Assembly: GCA_026398535.1 (NCBI GenBank)
Contig: JAPLSQ010000053.1
Coordinates: forward strand, 1-42,465
Source of the DNA: Candidatus Sumerlaeota bacterium
Lineage (GTDB): Bacteria; Sumerlaeota; Sumerlaeia; Sumerlaeales; Sumerlaeaceae
DNA length: 42,465 bases
Reading direction: 5' to 3'
Positions 1 to 8,385 of the stretch are shown here, one piece after another. The translations under genes were made by a program, and so were the position numbers. The notes beneath the pieces were generated by a model. That model did not search any database and was not told the DNA's origin. It was given only the letters and a program-made list of their open reading frames with translations. Every line of letters starts with the position of its first letter. The first letter of the stretch is position 1.

Positions 1-2
1 AT

Positions 3-623
3 TTGAAGATGGTGTGCGCTTCAAACAATGAAAGCCCGAACAACTTTTCCGTTTTTGACTACGCGGCAGCATCAAGCGGATGGGTGAAATTTATCTTTCG
101 CTATGAATTGTCGGATTCTGGTGAATTGGTTGAATCACACGCGGGCATGTTTTTCGCGGGGAAAGGCAACTCATTTTCGAACAACAACCCCGTGGAAAAC
201 GGCCAGGTTTTTTCCGGCATCAGGTGGTCGCCTTACCTGGTTACCAACCTGCACACGCAATACCTCAGCGGTGGCGATTGGGTCACCCTTTCGACCAATC
301 TTTTCAACCGTAATCAAAATTACACCGTCGAAGTCATGATGAACAACTTCTCGAGCATCACTTCCTACACCAAGGGCGGATCGGCCTACAGCTTGACAGC
401 GGGCAAATGGGACTTGTGGCTGGCAAACAGCCGGGTGGGAACAAACCTTACCAAGGGCGGTTTGGAAAACCAAACCGCAATTGACGATTTTATGTTCTAT
501 GGCGTGGGTGAAAGACACGACACGGATCTTGACCAAGTGATCATGTACATCGACAGCATTCAAAATTATGGGAACGATGTTACGCAGGCGCCGGTGACCG
601 TTAGCCAGTTTGTGGCGGACTGA
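3..623 (+). CDS. Lectin/LamG-like secreted protein, C-terminal part (5' end outside window)
   Basis: The frame is open from the window edge to a TGA at 621-623, so this is very likely the C-terminal part of a longer protein; a TTG at 3 is the first possible start but not a convincing one. About 206 residues are visible. They are rich in Asn, Ser, Thr and aromatic residues with alternating hydrophobic strands (for example GKWDLWLANSRVG, AIDDFMFYG, LDQVIMYIDSI). That pattern is typical of concanavalin-A-like/LamG beta-sandwich domains of exported carbohydrate-binding proteins. No catalytic motif or membrane segment is seen. The fold is inferred from composition and strand pattern, and the ligand is unknown. 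Confidence 0.5.
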   Translation: MKMVCASNNESPNNFSVFDYAAASSGWVKFIFRYELSDSGELVESHAGMFFAGKGNSFSNNNPVENGQVFSGIRWSPYLVTNLHTQYLSGGDWVTLSTNLFNRNQNYTVEVMMNNFSSITSYTKGGSAYSLTAGKWDLWLANSRVGTNLTKGGLENQTAIDDFMFYGVGERHDTDLDQVIMYIDSIQNYGNDVTQAPVTVSQFVAD

Positions 624-687
624 TCCCCTGATCATGCCCCGCTGATCCATGCGTCAAGGGAACGGTCCGGCCGATGCGAGGAATTAA

Positions 688-2079
688 GTGACGGGGGAGC
701 AGGTGACTGTGTCCGCGAAGGAATGGGATTTCGTGATATTCAGAAGATTGGCGCCGATGGCCGCGGTATTATTGCTGGCCGCGGTTAGTATTGTCCCGTA
801 TATTCCCGGGTTTGGGGGCACTTACACATGGGATGACGATGCGGTGGCGGACAATTATTTTGTCCGCGCGCGCAACGGTCTGCGCACGATCTGGTTCAGG
901 CCAGGGGAGCTGGCGAGTTATGAAACGCATTACTGGCCGCTGGTCTACACATCATTCTGGCTGGAATACCGGCTGTGTGGCCTTAATCCCCATGCGTCGA
1001 AAATGGTGAATGCGGGTTTTCACTGCGCCAACGCCCTTCTGATGTGGCTGTTGCTCAGGCGCATGGGCGCGCGCGGCGCATGGCTGGCGGCCGCCCTGTT
1101 CGGCGCCCACCCCATTCATGCCGAGTCGGTGTCGTGGATCATCGAACGCAAGGATGTGCTGTCGGCCTTTTTCTTCGTCGTGTCGTTTCTTGCCTTTGTT
1201 GAATATCACCGGCGCGGATTAAAAACGCTCTTGCCGGCCAGTCCACGATTCGCGGTATGGCGGTCGGCGCTCTATGTGATGTCGCTTTTTTGTTTTGTGT
1301 TCGCCCTGCTCAGCAAGATGATCGCGATGAGTCTTCCAGCAGGTCTGGTGTTGTGGTTGTGGTGGCGTCGCGGACGGCTGAGGGCGCGGGATGCCGCGGC
1401 GCTTGCGCCCTTTTTCGCGTTTGCGCTCGTTATTCCAGCGCTTGACCTCATTCACTACACAGGCACTCAACCTCAACCGATAAGCGCTGGATTTGGCCTT
1501 ACGCTGATCGAGCGTTGCCTGCTGGCTTCGCGCATCCTGTGGTTTTATGCATGGAAGATTGTGTGGCCGTCGGAGCTTCTGACCTATTATTACAAGTGGG
1601 ATCCGTCGCCGGGCAATTGGGTGAACTGGCTGTCGTTTGTGATGCTGCTTGCCGCGGTTGCGGTTCTGTGGTTCGGGCGCGGGAGGTTCGGGCGCGGAAC
1701 GTTCGCGTGCGCCGCCTTTTATGCGGTCACGCTTTTCCCCGTCCTGGGATTCGTGGATTTTAATTTTCTCCATGTGTATTCGTGGGTGGCGGACCGGTTT
1801 GTGTATCTTGCGAGCGCGGGACTGTTTGTGATCCCGGCATCCGGGGCAGCGTGGGCTGTCAGGCGGCGTGGTTTGCCGGCGCGCGCGATTGCGGGTGCGA
1901 TTGCGGCTGCCGTGCTGGCGTTGCTATGCGCGCTCACCTGGCGCCAAGCCGGTCTTTATGGTCCACAGAAAGGTTTGTTTTATCATTCTGTTGAGCGCAA
2001 TCCCAAACCCCCCGCCGAGGCCTGCTCGAATGCCGGCACGGTTATGATGGATCGCGGCGACTTGGAGGGCGCCCGGTAG
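688..2079 (+). CDS. TMTC-like polytopic membrane protein, N-terminal part, interrupted by in-frame TAG
   Basis: This is a multi-spanning membrane protein of 463 codons with about nine hydrophobic segments. The first is near residues 22-43 and others cluster at about 105-170, 190-255, 300-360 and 385-410. The block GAHPIHAESVSW followed by ERKDVLSAFFF is the hallmark of the DUF1736/TMTC-like family: membrane proteins with C-terminal TPRs, related to polyprenyl-sugar-dependent O-glycosyltransferases. The GTG start at 688 has GAGGAA at 678-683. A TAG at 2077-2079 ends the frame, but the same frame continues immediately with TPRs, so the protein would be about 760 residues if the TAG were a sense codon. 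The amber falls inside the first TPR (GDLEGAR, stop, LFLRAI), where one base change from CAG or AAG explains it. Confidence 0.75.
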   Translation: MTGEQVTVSAKEWDFVIFRRLAPMAAVLLLAAVSIVPYIPGFGGTYTWDDDAVADNYFVRARNGLRTIWFRPGELASYETHYWPLVYTSFWLEYRLCGLNPHASKMVNAGFHCANALLMWLLLRRMGARGAWLAAALFGAHPIHAESVSWIIERKDVLSAFFFVVSFLAFVEYHRRGLKTLLPASPRFAVWRSALYVMSLFCFVFALLSKMIAMSLPAGLVLWLWWRRGRLRARDAAALAPFFAFALVIPALDLIHYTGTQPQPISAGFGLTLIERCLLASRILWFYAWKIVWPSELLTYYYKWDPSPGNWVNWLSFVMLLAAVAVLWFGRGRFGRGTFACAAFYAVTLFPVLGFVDFNFLHVYSWVADRFVYLASAGLFVIPASGAAWAVRRRGLPARAIAGAIAAAVLALLCALTWRQAGLYGPQKGLFYHSVERNPKPPAEACSNAGTVMMDRGDLEGAR

Positions 2080-2970
2080 TTGTTCCTGCGCGCCATTGAC
2101 ATCAAGGCTGCCTCCCCTCTGGCTTACTCGAACATGGCTGTCACGCTGAACTGGATGGGCAAAAATGTCGAGGGGCTGATCTGCGCGGACAAGGCGCTGG
2201 AAATTCAGCCGGGCGATGTGCGCATCATGAATATCCGGGGCTCGATTCTGGCGAACCTGGGGCGGTATGATGACGCAGAAAAAATGTTCCGTATGGCGGG
2301 GCTCAAGCCTTACTTTCTTCCGCCGAAGCTCAACCTCGCGGCGCTGCTTGTGCTGAGAGGCAAGTCCGGTGACGCGCGGTTGTTGCTTGAGAGTTGCGTC
2401 AAGGAATACCCCGAATATGCGGATGTTCACACGATTTTGGGCATGCTTTCGCAGAAGGAGGGGAAGCTGGAGGAGGCGGCTCAGCAATTGGCGCAGGCTG
2501 TCAGTCTCAGCCCAGGCCAGCCACAGGTTCATGGAAGACTCGGCAACATTCTGGATGGATTTCTGAACCGCCGCAGGGAGGCTGTCGGGCATCTGAGGCA
2601 GGCGCTCAAGACGAATCCTGATTCGCCGCCCGCGCTCAATGACCTTGCGTGGATTCTGGCAACATGCCCCGAAAAGGAACTGCGCAATCCCACCGAGGCG
2701 GTATCCCTTGCGGAGAAAGCGTGCCAGCGAACCGGAATGACCAACTATCAGTGTTTTGACACGCTTGCGGCCGCGTATGCAGCGGCTGGACGGTTTGATG
2801 AGGCCAAGGGTTCCGCCGCCCGCGCCATTGAACTTGGCCTATTCCAAGGGCAGGTTGCTGACCTTGACGAAATGAAGCAAAGGCTCGAGCTTTACAAGCA
2901 GGATCAAGCATATATTGAAACAAGCGCGTCACTTGCCATGAAAAATCCATCAGGAAAGTCCACGCCATGA
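2080..2970 (+). CDS. TPR part of the TMTC-like protein, downstream of the amber codon
   Basis: About 296 residues are in the same frame as the preceding membrane protein, directly after its TAG. The sequence is a run of tetratricopeptide repeats, with units such as SPLAYSNMAVTLNWMGK, GDVRIMNIRGSILANLGRYDDA, AALLVLRGKSGDARLLLE and PQVHGRLGNILDGFLNRR, ending in a conserved region (PALNDLAWILATCP) common in bacterial TMTC-like proteins. It very probably belongs to one protein with the upstream part. A TTG at 2080 lies 10 nt after GGAGGG (2064-2069), so separate translation or re-initiation is conceivable. TPRs would form the soluble, protein-binding half. The gene could be a recent nonsense pseudogene, a split gene, or carry a base-call error. 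Its stop overlaps the next start (ATGA). Confidence 0.75.
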   Translation: MFLRAIDIKAASPLAYSNMAVTLNWMGKNVEGLICADKALEIQPGDVRIMNIRGSILANLGRYDDAEKMFRMAGLKPYFLPPKLNLAALLVLRGKSGDARLLLESCVKEYPEYADVHTILGMLSQKEGKLEEAAQQLAQAVSLSPGQPQVHGRLGNILDGFLNRRREAVGHLRQALKTNPDSPPALNDLAWILATCPEKELRNPTEAVSLAEKACQRTGMTNYQCFDTLAAAYAAAGRFDEAKGSAARAIELGLFQGQVADLDEMKQRLELYKQDQAYIETSASLAMKNPSGKSTP

Positions 2971-3527
2971 GGGACACTCTTCAATCGCCGCGCCCGCAGG
3001 GAGGCACATCACGGGCATGGCAGTGTTTATACTGGGCGGCTGTCATGGCGCTTTTGCTGGGATTGGGCGGTTGCCGAAGCACGCGAAAAACCGCGCCGTC
3101 CGCCGAAGAGGAAACCTCGGCAACACGGGGCGTGACAAAAAAATTGAAAATATCCGCGCATCGCGTCCGGTTGACATGGACAACCACGGCGGAGATGGCC
3201 GACGGGCGATATTTCCTGGTTTTCAGGTCTGACAAAGAAAATCGGCAGGGCGCTTGCCTGAACGCGCTCAATCCCATGGCGATGACAGGCACCACAACCA
3301 CCGTGGCGCAGAAATATGTTTACTACGACCTCGACGTGGAGACGAGCAAGACATACTATTATAGTCTTTATGCCATGTGGAAGGATGGGGGGCGGGCGCC
3401 TATTCTGGGAGGGCGACAGATGCGTGGCGAGGTTAAACCCATCACGGATGTGGAACGCGAGCAGATACGCCAGAAGGGCGCATCCTGGCGCGAGGCGTTG
3501 ACGACCGGCTCCCCAGGCGCGCACTGA
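2967..3527 (+). CDS. Predicted lipoprotein with fibronectin-III-like region
   Basis: A protein of 186 residues. The N terminus has a hydrophobic stretch (about residues 20-35) ending in the lipobox LGGC, so Cys36 is the likely lipidated residue and the protein is membrane-anchored, probably in the periplasm. The rest has strand-rich sequence: KLKISAHRVRLTWTT, then YYDLDVETSKTYYYSLYAMWKDGG, the latter resembling the T-x-Y-x-Y core of fibronectin type III domains. The start overlaps the upstream TPR stop by 4 nt (ATGA), so the two are translationally coupled and probably act together in the envelope. I do not recognise a specific family, and the function is unknown. Confidence 0.75.
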   Translation: MRDTLQSPRPQGGTSRAWQCLYWAAVMALLLGLGGCRSTRKTAPSAEEETSATRGVTKKLKISAHRVRLTWTTTAEMADGRYFLVFRSDKENRQGACLNALNPMAMTGTTTTVAQKYVYYDLDVETSKTYYYSLYAMWKDGGRAPILGGRQMRGEVKPITDVEREQIRQKGASWREALTTGSPGAH

Positions 3528-3680
3528 AAAATGTTATTGGGGGCGTGTCGAGGAAAGCGATGCTTTGTAGCGCTCACCACAGCGCGTTTGGAATACGCCT
3601 TGCTTGTCCGGAGCTGGAAGATACGTCTGTCCAGCACATGTATTCGTTGGGACATACATGAATGATCACATCAAAGATGC

Positions 3681-3727
3681 TTCTTTTCTCCGTGGTCCTC
3701 TGTGACATCTCCATGGTTCTCCGTGTA
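3681..3727 (+). repeat. Dispersed 'CTCCGTGG' repeat, copy 1 (47 bp)
   Basis: This intergenic stretch contains CTCCGTGG and TTCTCCGTGT blocks. It matches 24454-24500 over 47 bp with two mismatches that I can count. It lies in the 236-bp gap before the SurA-like gene. The unit is built on repeated ACGGAG/CTCCGT cores. Confidence 0.85.
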
Positions 3728-3763
3728 AAAGTTTTTCTCTCTCAATTGTACCATCTTGCATAA

Positions 3764-4774
3764 ATGATCAAGATGTTAATGACGTCATCAATACGCCTGT
3801 TCGGCATCAGGACATTCCTGCTATGCGCTTGTCTGATGGGTGTTGCGTGCCCGCCCTGCGCGCGCGCGCAGACAGTCGACCGCGTCATCGCCAAGCTCAA
3901 TGACGACATCATCATGCTGAGCGATTACGAGGAGGCGATGATTGACATCCGCAACGCCCGTCCGGCGTCCGCCTCCACGGCGGTTATGACTTCGGACGCG
4001 CTCGGTGCGCTTTTCGACCGATCGCTCCTGCTCCAAGCAGCCAAAATCCAAAAAATCTCGCTTCCCGAAGATGAAATCACGAATCAGGTCGAGCAGTCCG
4101 TCGCCGAAATGCGTTCACACTATCCGTCCGACACAGTTTTTCTGCGCGAGATGGCAAAAAGCCGGATGACGCTCGGACAGTTGAAAAAGGACCTGCGCAA
4201 ACGCATTGAGGTCGACAACAAGGTGTTTCAGGCGGTGGCCTCGCGCTACACGATCACCGACGCGGAGGTCGCGCGTTTCGAGCAGGAATGCCGCGCCCGC
4301 GGCGAGAATCCATTGATACTGCGCCTGAGCCGCCTCGCGATCGCTGTGGAGGGCTCCGGACCGGCTGCTCAAAAGCAGGCGATGGACAAGGCCGCCGCAG
4401 TTCTTGAGCGTATCCGCGCCGAGCATCTCGGCTTTGCCGACGGCGTCCGCAAGTATTCGCAGGCGCCCGGTGCGGCGCAGGATGGAGGCGATCTTGGATA
4501 CCTTTCGGCCGGCAAACTCGCCCCCGCCGTCGTGACCGCCACAGAGAACCTCGAGCCCGGACAAGTCAGCAAACCCATCATCGCCGGCGGCTATGCATGC
4601 ATTTTCTGCATGGAAAACAAGCGGGGGGCGCGCTCGCGCCAGTTCGAGAAAAAATACAGCGCGGAACGACAGACGCTCCTGGCCGATATGCGCCGGAAAG
4701 CACGACTTGTCATTTATGATCAGGAACTTGTAAAATATGTTCCAAGCGATTATGCAACACGCATGAACAGGTGA
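3764..4774 (+). CDS. SurA/PpiC-type periplasmic peptidyl-prolyl isomerase
   Basis: A protein of 336 residues. Residues 1-35 are a signal peptide (hydrophobic core LFGIRTFLLCACLMGVA, probable cleavage after ARA). Residues 37-180 form a helical chaperone domain like SurA_N (VDRVIAKLNDDIIMLSDYEEA is the typical opening). A single parvulin (PpiC) domain spans about 183-288, with the characteristic FADGVRKYSQAP and GGDLGYLSAGKL blocks. Its role would be folding or escort of outer-membrane proteins in the periplasm. SurA of E. coli has two parvulin domains and about 430 residues; this shorter one-domain form is common outside Proteobacteria. ATGs at 3773 and 3779 are alternative starts. The stop sits inside the ribosome-binding site of the next gene. 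Confidence 0.85.
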   Translation: MIKMLMTSSIRLFGIRTFLLCACLMGVACPPCARAQTVDRVIAKLNDDIIMLSDYEEAMIDIRNARPASASTAVMTSDALGALFDRSLLLQAAKIQKISLPEDEITNQVEQSVAEMRSHYPSDTVFLREMAKSRMTLGQLKKDLRKRIEVDNKVFQAVASRYTITDAEVARFEQECRARGENPLILRLSRLAIAVEGSGPAAQKQAMDKAAAVLERIRAEHLGFADGVRKYSQAPGAAQDGGDLGYLSAGKLAPAVVTATENLEPGQVSKPIIAGGYACIFCMENKRGARSRQFEKKYSAERQTLLADMRRKARLVIYDQELVKYVPSDYATRMNR

Positions 4775-4781
4775 CGCAACT

Positions 4782-5825
4782 GTGCAGGATAAAAAACTGA
4801 TGCGCGCAACGGCCCGCGGAGCAAGCTACGGCCTTCTGGCCGCGCTTGCGTGCGTTGTGCTTGTGCCCATGGTTTGGATGACGCTGTGCGCGTTCACACC
4901 GCAGTCCGAGTTGCAGACCGCCGTCCCCATGCGCCGCACGTTCACATCGCTCAACGCGGAAACGCTCGCAAGCTGGAACCGGCTCAAGAGTTGGGGGGAG
5001 GCGTACTTCACGACGGAAAATTTTCACGCGCCTGACGGCAAAAATGGGCTTTTCGACATGACGGCCATGCCCGCCGCCGAGTTCGCGGGCGCTCCGGTAA
5101 ACCGCTGGGCTGCGGCGCTTATTAAAATTCTGCTGGGGGTCGGTCAAGATCGAGCCAACACGCCGCCCGCACGAATCGCGGGCGGACGCCTCATCCTATG
5201 GTTTGAAAACACGCTGTTCATCGCCACTGCCGTGACCGTGTTGAGCGTCCTGCTGAACTGCATGGCGGGATACGCCTTCGCCAAGATGCCCTTCCCCGGC
5301 AGCACGGCCATGTTCTGGATCATCATCGGCGCGATCATGATCCCCGGCCAAGTCACCCTGATCCCGCTATTCCTCCTTTTTACTCACAGCCTGGGCTGGT
5401 ACGACAGCTTTCTTGCGGTCATCCTGCCGCAGGTGGCGGCGCCCGTGGGAATCTTCCTCATGAAACAGTATATCCAGAGCCTTCCCTCCCAGCTTGAGGA
5501 CGCCGCGCGCATCGACGGTTGCAGCGAAATCGGCATTTTTGCGCGTGTCATCGTGCCTCTGTCAAAACCCATCCTGGCCGTATGGGCGATCTTCACATTC
5601 ATCGGCGCGTGGAAATCGTTCCTGTGGCCGCTGATCATCACCGACGACCAGAACATGTTCGTGTTGGAGGTTGGCTTGAAAACGCTTCAGTTCAGCGCGG
5701 GTCCGCGCAACATAGGCGTCGTCATGTGCGCCGCCCTGCTGGCTTCGCTGCCGATGATTCTGATTTTCTTTGCATTCCAGAAATATCTTACCAAAGGTCT
5801 CACTGTTGGCGCTGTGAAGGGATAA
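4782..5825 (+). CDS. MalG-type sugar ABC transporter permease
   Basis: A 347-residue inner-membrane permease of the MalG/CUT1 family (BPD_transp_1). The first membrane segment is near residues 13-33. A long periplasmic segment of about 100 residues follows (about 37-135), then a five-helix permease core. The cytoplasmic EAA loop that docks the ATPase is clear (LEDAARIDGCSEIGIFARVI). GTG at 4782 is preceded by AGGTGA at 4769-4774, with 7 nt spacing. The partner MalF-type permease, solute-binding protein and ATPase are all missing from the flanks, so this is an orphan permease, possibly working with components coded elsewhere. Substrate is unknown; a sugar or oligosaccharide is the family norm. 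The next gene overlaps its stop by 1 nt. Confidence 0.88.
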   Translation: MQDKKLMRATARGASYGLLAALACVVLVPMVWMTLCAFTPQSELQTAVPMRRTFTSLNAETLASWNRLKSWGEAYFTTENFHAPDGKNGLFDMTAMPAAEFAGAPVNRWAAALIKILLGVGQDRANTPPARIAGGRLILWFENTLFIATAVTVLSVLLNCMAGYAFAKMPFPGSTAMFWIIIGAIMIPGQVTLIPLFLLFTHSLGWYDSFLAVILPQVAAPVGIFLMKQYIQSLPSQLEDAARIDGCSEIGIFARVIVPLSKPILAVWAIFTFIGAWKSFLWPLIITDDQNMFVLEVGLKTLQFSAGPRNIGVVMCAALLASLPMILIFFAFQKYLTKGLTVGAVKG

Positions 5826-6799
5826 TGAGAGAGCGGAACAAACGCATATTCAATCCGCCCCGGCGGGCTGCATCCGACCAGCCGGTGGCGGAGCCGTCAT
5901 CCCCCGGGGGCGCCGGGGAAGACGCATCGCCAAACACGCAGGAGACCGCGAAACCGCAGGCGGGAACAGACACAACACACAGTTTTCAAGCTGGGTCGGA
6001 CGCGGATGCGCGAAAAGGCGCGCAAGGCGGCAACGAGCGGGAAATCCCCGCGAGTGCGACGCAAAAAACCGCCGCAGCCATGCGCGCGGGCGACACGATA
6101 CGGATGCAATCTGTTGAACGCGGGCCCACCCAACCGCCTGAAAAAACACTGTCGCGCATGGCCGCGATCAAAGCCAGACGCTCCGGACGGGCGACGGGCG
6201 GCGTCACAAGAGTGGAAGAAATGCCCCGGCACGAAATGCGCGGCCGGCCGCGATGGGGATTGTTTTCGTTTGTGACGGGATTTATCGGGCTCATCGTTCG
6301 TGTCATTGTCATTGCGGGCATCATCATGGCGCTGGCCGCATGGATGGGATTCGAGGCCATGAAAATGTACATCAACACGCCCCAAGTCACCGTTCCCAAC
6401 GTGCGCGGCATGAAAATCGCCGATGCTGTGGAGGTTTTGTCAAAGGCTGGTTTTTCTCTCATAAAGGAACGCTCGGAACTGAGCGGACTTGTTGCGCCTG
6501 GCGAAATCATCGAACAACGCCCGCAACCCGGCTCTTCAGCAAAAAATGGCACCACCGTCAGGATCATCATCAGCAGTGGCCGCGCAAACTTCATCGTGCC
6601 TGATGTTGTCGGCGAAACCAAAGACAACGCGGTCAATAAAATCAAGGGCGCCCAACTTGATGTGGGGAATCTGACTTATATCGAATCGGACAAAATACCC
6701 AAAGATTCCGTCATCTCACAGAATCCCGAGGCGAACAAAGGGCTGGAGCAAGGCGTCAAGGTTGACCTTTTGATAAGCAGCGGCATAAAAGCAAATTAA
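5825..6799 (+). CDS. Membrane-anchored protein with two PASTA domains
   Basis: 324 residues from the ATG that overlaps the permease TAA (TAATG); AAGGGA lies just upstream. Residues 1-140 are a charged, low-complexity cytoplasmic region rich in Ala, Arg, Pro and Gln. A single membrane helix follows (FSFVTGFIGLIVRVIVIAGIIMAL, about 149-172). Two PASTA domains lie outside: VTVPNVRGMKIADAVEVLSKAGF and FIVPDVVGETKDNAVNKIKGA are the openings, each ending in a strand such as RIIISSG or DLLISSG. PASTA domains bind peptidoglycan fragments and usually sit on PknB-type kinases or class B PBPs. Here there is no kinase or transpeptidase domain, so it may sense or tether to the wall. A frame-open extension back to 5519 overlaps the permease and is not coding. 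Confidence 0.85.
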   Translation: MRERNKRIFNPPRRAASDQPVAEPSSPGGAGEDASPNTQETAKPQAGTDTTHSFQAGSDADARKGAQGGNEREIPASATQKTAAAMRAGDTIRMQSVERGPTQPPEKTLSRMAAIKARRSGRATGGVTRVEEMPRHEMRGRPRWGLFSFVTGFIGLIVRVIVIAGIIMALAAWMGFEAMKMYINTPQVTVPNVRGMKIADAVEVLSKAGFSLIKERSELSGLVAPGEIIEQRPQPGSSAKNGTTVRIIISSGRANFIVPDVVGETKDNAVNKIKGAQLDVGNLTYIESDKIPKDSVISQNPEANKGLEQGVKVDLLISSGIKAN

Positions 6800-6818
6800 C
6801 CCACCCCACCCCCAACCA

Positions 6819-6842
6819 GTGTCAATCATAGTATGTTGACAC
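6819..6842. terminator. Inverted repeat GTGTCAA/TTGACAC between convergent genes
   Basis: A perfect 7-bp inverted repeat (6819-6825 and 6836-6842) with a 10-nt loop lies between the ends of the convergent PASTA and glycosyltransferase genes. A third TTGACAC lies at 6868-6874. No good T-run follows, so it could be a weak bidirectional terminator or a protein-binding site. The position favours termination. Confidence 0.35.
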
Positions 6843-6876
6843 CGCGAGTTACGTCAAGCCCTGATGTTTGACACCC

Positions 6877-8322
6877 CTACCAGTTTTTGCCAAAAAACCG
6901 CTTGTAGAGTTGAAAAAGTTTCTTTCCTCGGATGGATTCCAGGTCGTGCCGGTTGTGAAGCAATTCTTCGATATCCATCCGGTCGAGCCACATGGCTTCG
7001 TTGTCGAGTGAGTTTGACGCAATATCGTTGAGCTGGTTATTGCCCGGATGATGCCTGATTTTGAATTCGTTGTCCGGTGCGGATTCGGGTTTTTCGGCCC
7101 AGCGCGTCAGCGGGTGGGTGGTGGCTTCGTAGGTGAAGTTTTCGAGGCAGTATGTTTTGGCGCGGTAGGCGATCTGGCGCCGTTCGACGGGATTTACCGC
7201 CACGCGCAGCATGGCATCGGCAAGTTCCTGGACGCGGCCAATGCGCACGGTGTAGCCTATGTGGTTTTCGTCAATGATTTCGCTGATTTCCGTGCCCAGT
7301 GTTGTGAGCACCGGCAGTCCGGCGGCCATGAGGTTTGTCAGACGGTTGCGAGCGCCGAACAGGGTTTCATAATTGAGCGAGTCGATATTGATGCCGAGGT
7401 CGCATTCCTTGTAGAGCGGGAAGAGTTCGCGCGTTTCCACCCAGTCGAGCAGGTGGCAACGGTTGCGAAGGCCGGTTTTTGTCATTTCCGATTTGAACAT
7501 CTCGTAAGTCAGTTCGTCGTGGCTTGGTATGGCTCCGCCGGTGGCGACAAAATGGATGCGCGGATTCTGCTCCATGGCCAGCGACAACGCTCCGGCCAGT
7601 GTGCGGCAGTCGGTCCATGTGTTGAATCCGCCGCTCCACAAGACGGCGAAGGCATCCATGGGGAACACGACGCCGCGATAGGATTTTTCGGCGGGATAGA
7701 GGGCGGTGTTCCAGAAATCTTCGCATACGGCATTTGGAACAACTGAAACAAAGGGGTGGGAAAAAGTGTGCAGGTTGAGGCGTCCGACGGCGCCAAGTTC
7801 GCCCAGCACGGCGTACATTTGTTTGTGCGACACGGAGGAGAACCTGTCGCCACGCCGCAGAACGGCGCGTTCGCGTTTCCAGAAATGCCGCAGGTAGGTG
7901 TCGTCGCCATAGACGCGGCATTTTGCTTGCGCCTCGCCCATCAGGTGGCCGTTGAGGTCGAACCACATGGGCAGGATGGTTTCGAGACGGCAGACAATGG
8001 CTGCGGCGTTCAGGTTCACGGCCACGATGCAATCGAACGGTTCCTTGCGCAGGACATCGTGGAGTGTTGCGAGTATCTGCTGGCGGTCGTTTGTCGGCAC
8101 GAGGCCATAGACAAAAGTGCCCTTGTAGCAGGGGATGAGCGGCTCGTTGTTGGTTGTTGCGGGTGGCGGCTGTCCCTCGGTTGGCACAACGACAAGGCGA
8201 ACCTCATGGCCCGCGTTGAGCAACGGTTTTGTGAAATGCCATGTGCGCAACGACTGCCCGCTGAAAACCCTGATTTCAGGAGAAAAAAGCGGCCCTGTGC
8301 CGATGACAAGTATTTTTGTCAC
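6877..8322 (-). CDS. GT4-like glycosyltransferase
   Basis: 481 residues. The N-terminal Rossmann-like domain opens with KILVIGTGP and a loop containing Gly and Ser, with the usual GHEVRLVVVP strand. The C-terminal domain carries the nucleotide-sugar binding region: FAVLWSGGFNTWTD, RIHFVATGGAIP, FPLYKECDLGINID, then NRLTNLMAAGLPVLTT in the position of the GT4 EX7E region. This is the GT-B fold of family 4 enzymes that build polysaccharides or glycolipids in the cytoplasm. The usual first Glu of EX7E is not obvious. The start is GTG at 8322, without a clear ribosome-binding site. It is transcribed convergently with the PASTA gene and divergently from fmdB. The acceptor is unknown. Confidence 0.75.
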   Translation of the reverse strand: MTKILVIGTGPLFSPEIRVFSGQSLRTWHFTKPLLNAGHEVRLVVVPTEGQPPPATTNNEPLIPCYKGTFVYGLVPTNDRQQILATLHDVLRKEPFDCIVAVNLNAAAIVCRLETILPMWFDLNGHLMGEAQAKCRVYGDDTYLRHFWKRERAVLRRGDRFSSVSHKQMYAVLGELGAVGRLNLHTFSHPFVSVVPNAVCEDFWNTALYPAEKSYRGVVFPMDAFAVLWSGGFNTWTDCRTLAGALSLAMEQNPRIHFVATGGAIPSHDELTYEMFKSEMTKTGLRNRCHLLDWVETRELFPLYKECDLGINIDSLNYETLFGARNRLTNLMAAGLPVLTTLGTEISEIIDENHIGYTVRIGRVQELADAMLRVAVNPVERRQIAYRAKTYCLENFTYEATTHPLTRWAEKPESAPDNEFKIRHHPGNNQLNDIASNSLDNEAMWLDRMDIEELLHNRHDLESIRGKKLFQLYKRFFGKNW

Positions 8323-8385
8323 TGTAAATGATTAATTGGTTGTATGAAGACAGAAATAGCAACCAAAAAATGAGGAGAACGGCGG

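Noticed and set aside
952..1773. Long antisense open frames across most GC-rich genes
   Set aside because: They shadow genes with clear protein families, have no ribosome-binding sites, and encode Arg/Pro/His-rich sequences typical of antisense frames.
2077..2079. Pyrrolysine or recoded amber codon
   Set aside because: TAG ends several other genes normally, no pyl genes are seen, and a single substitution is a simpler explanation.
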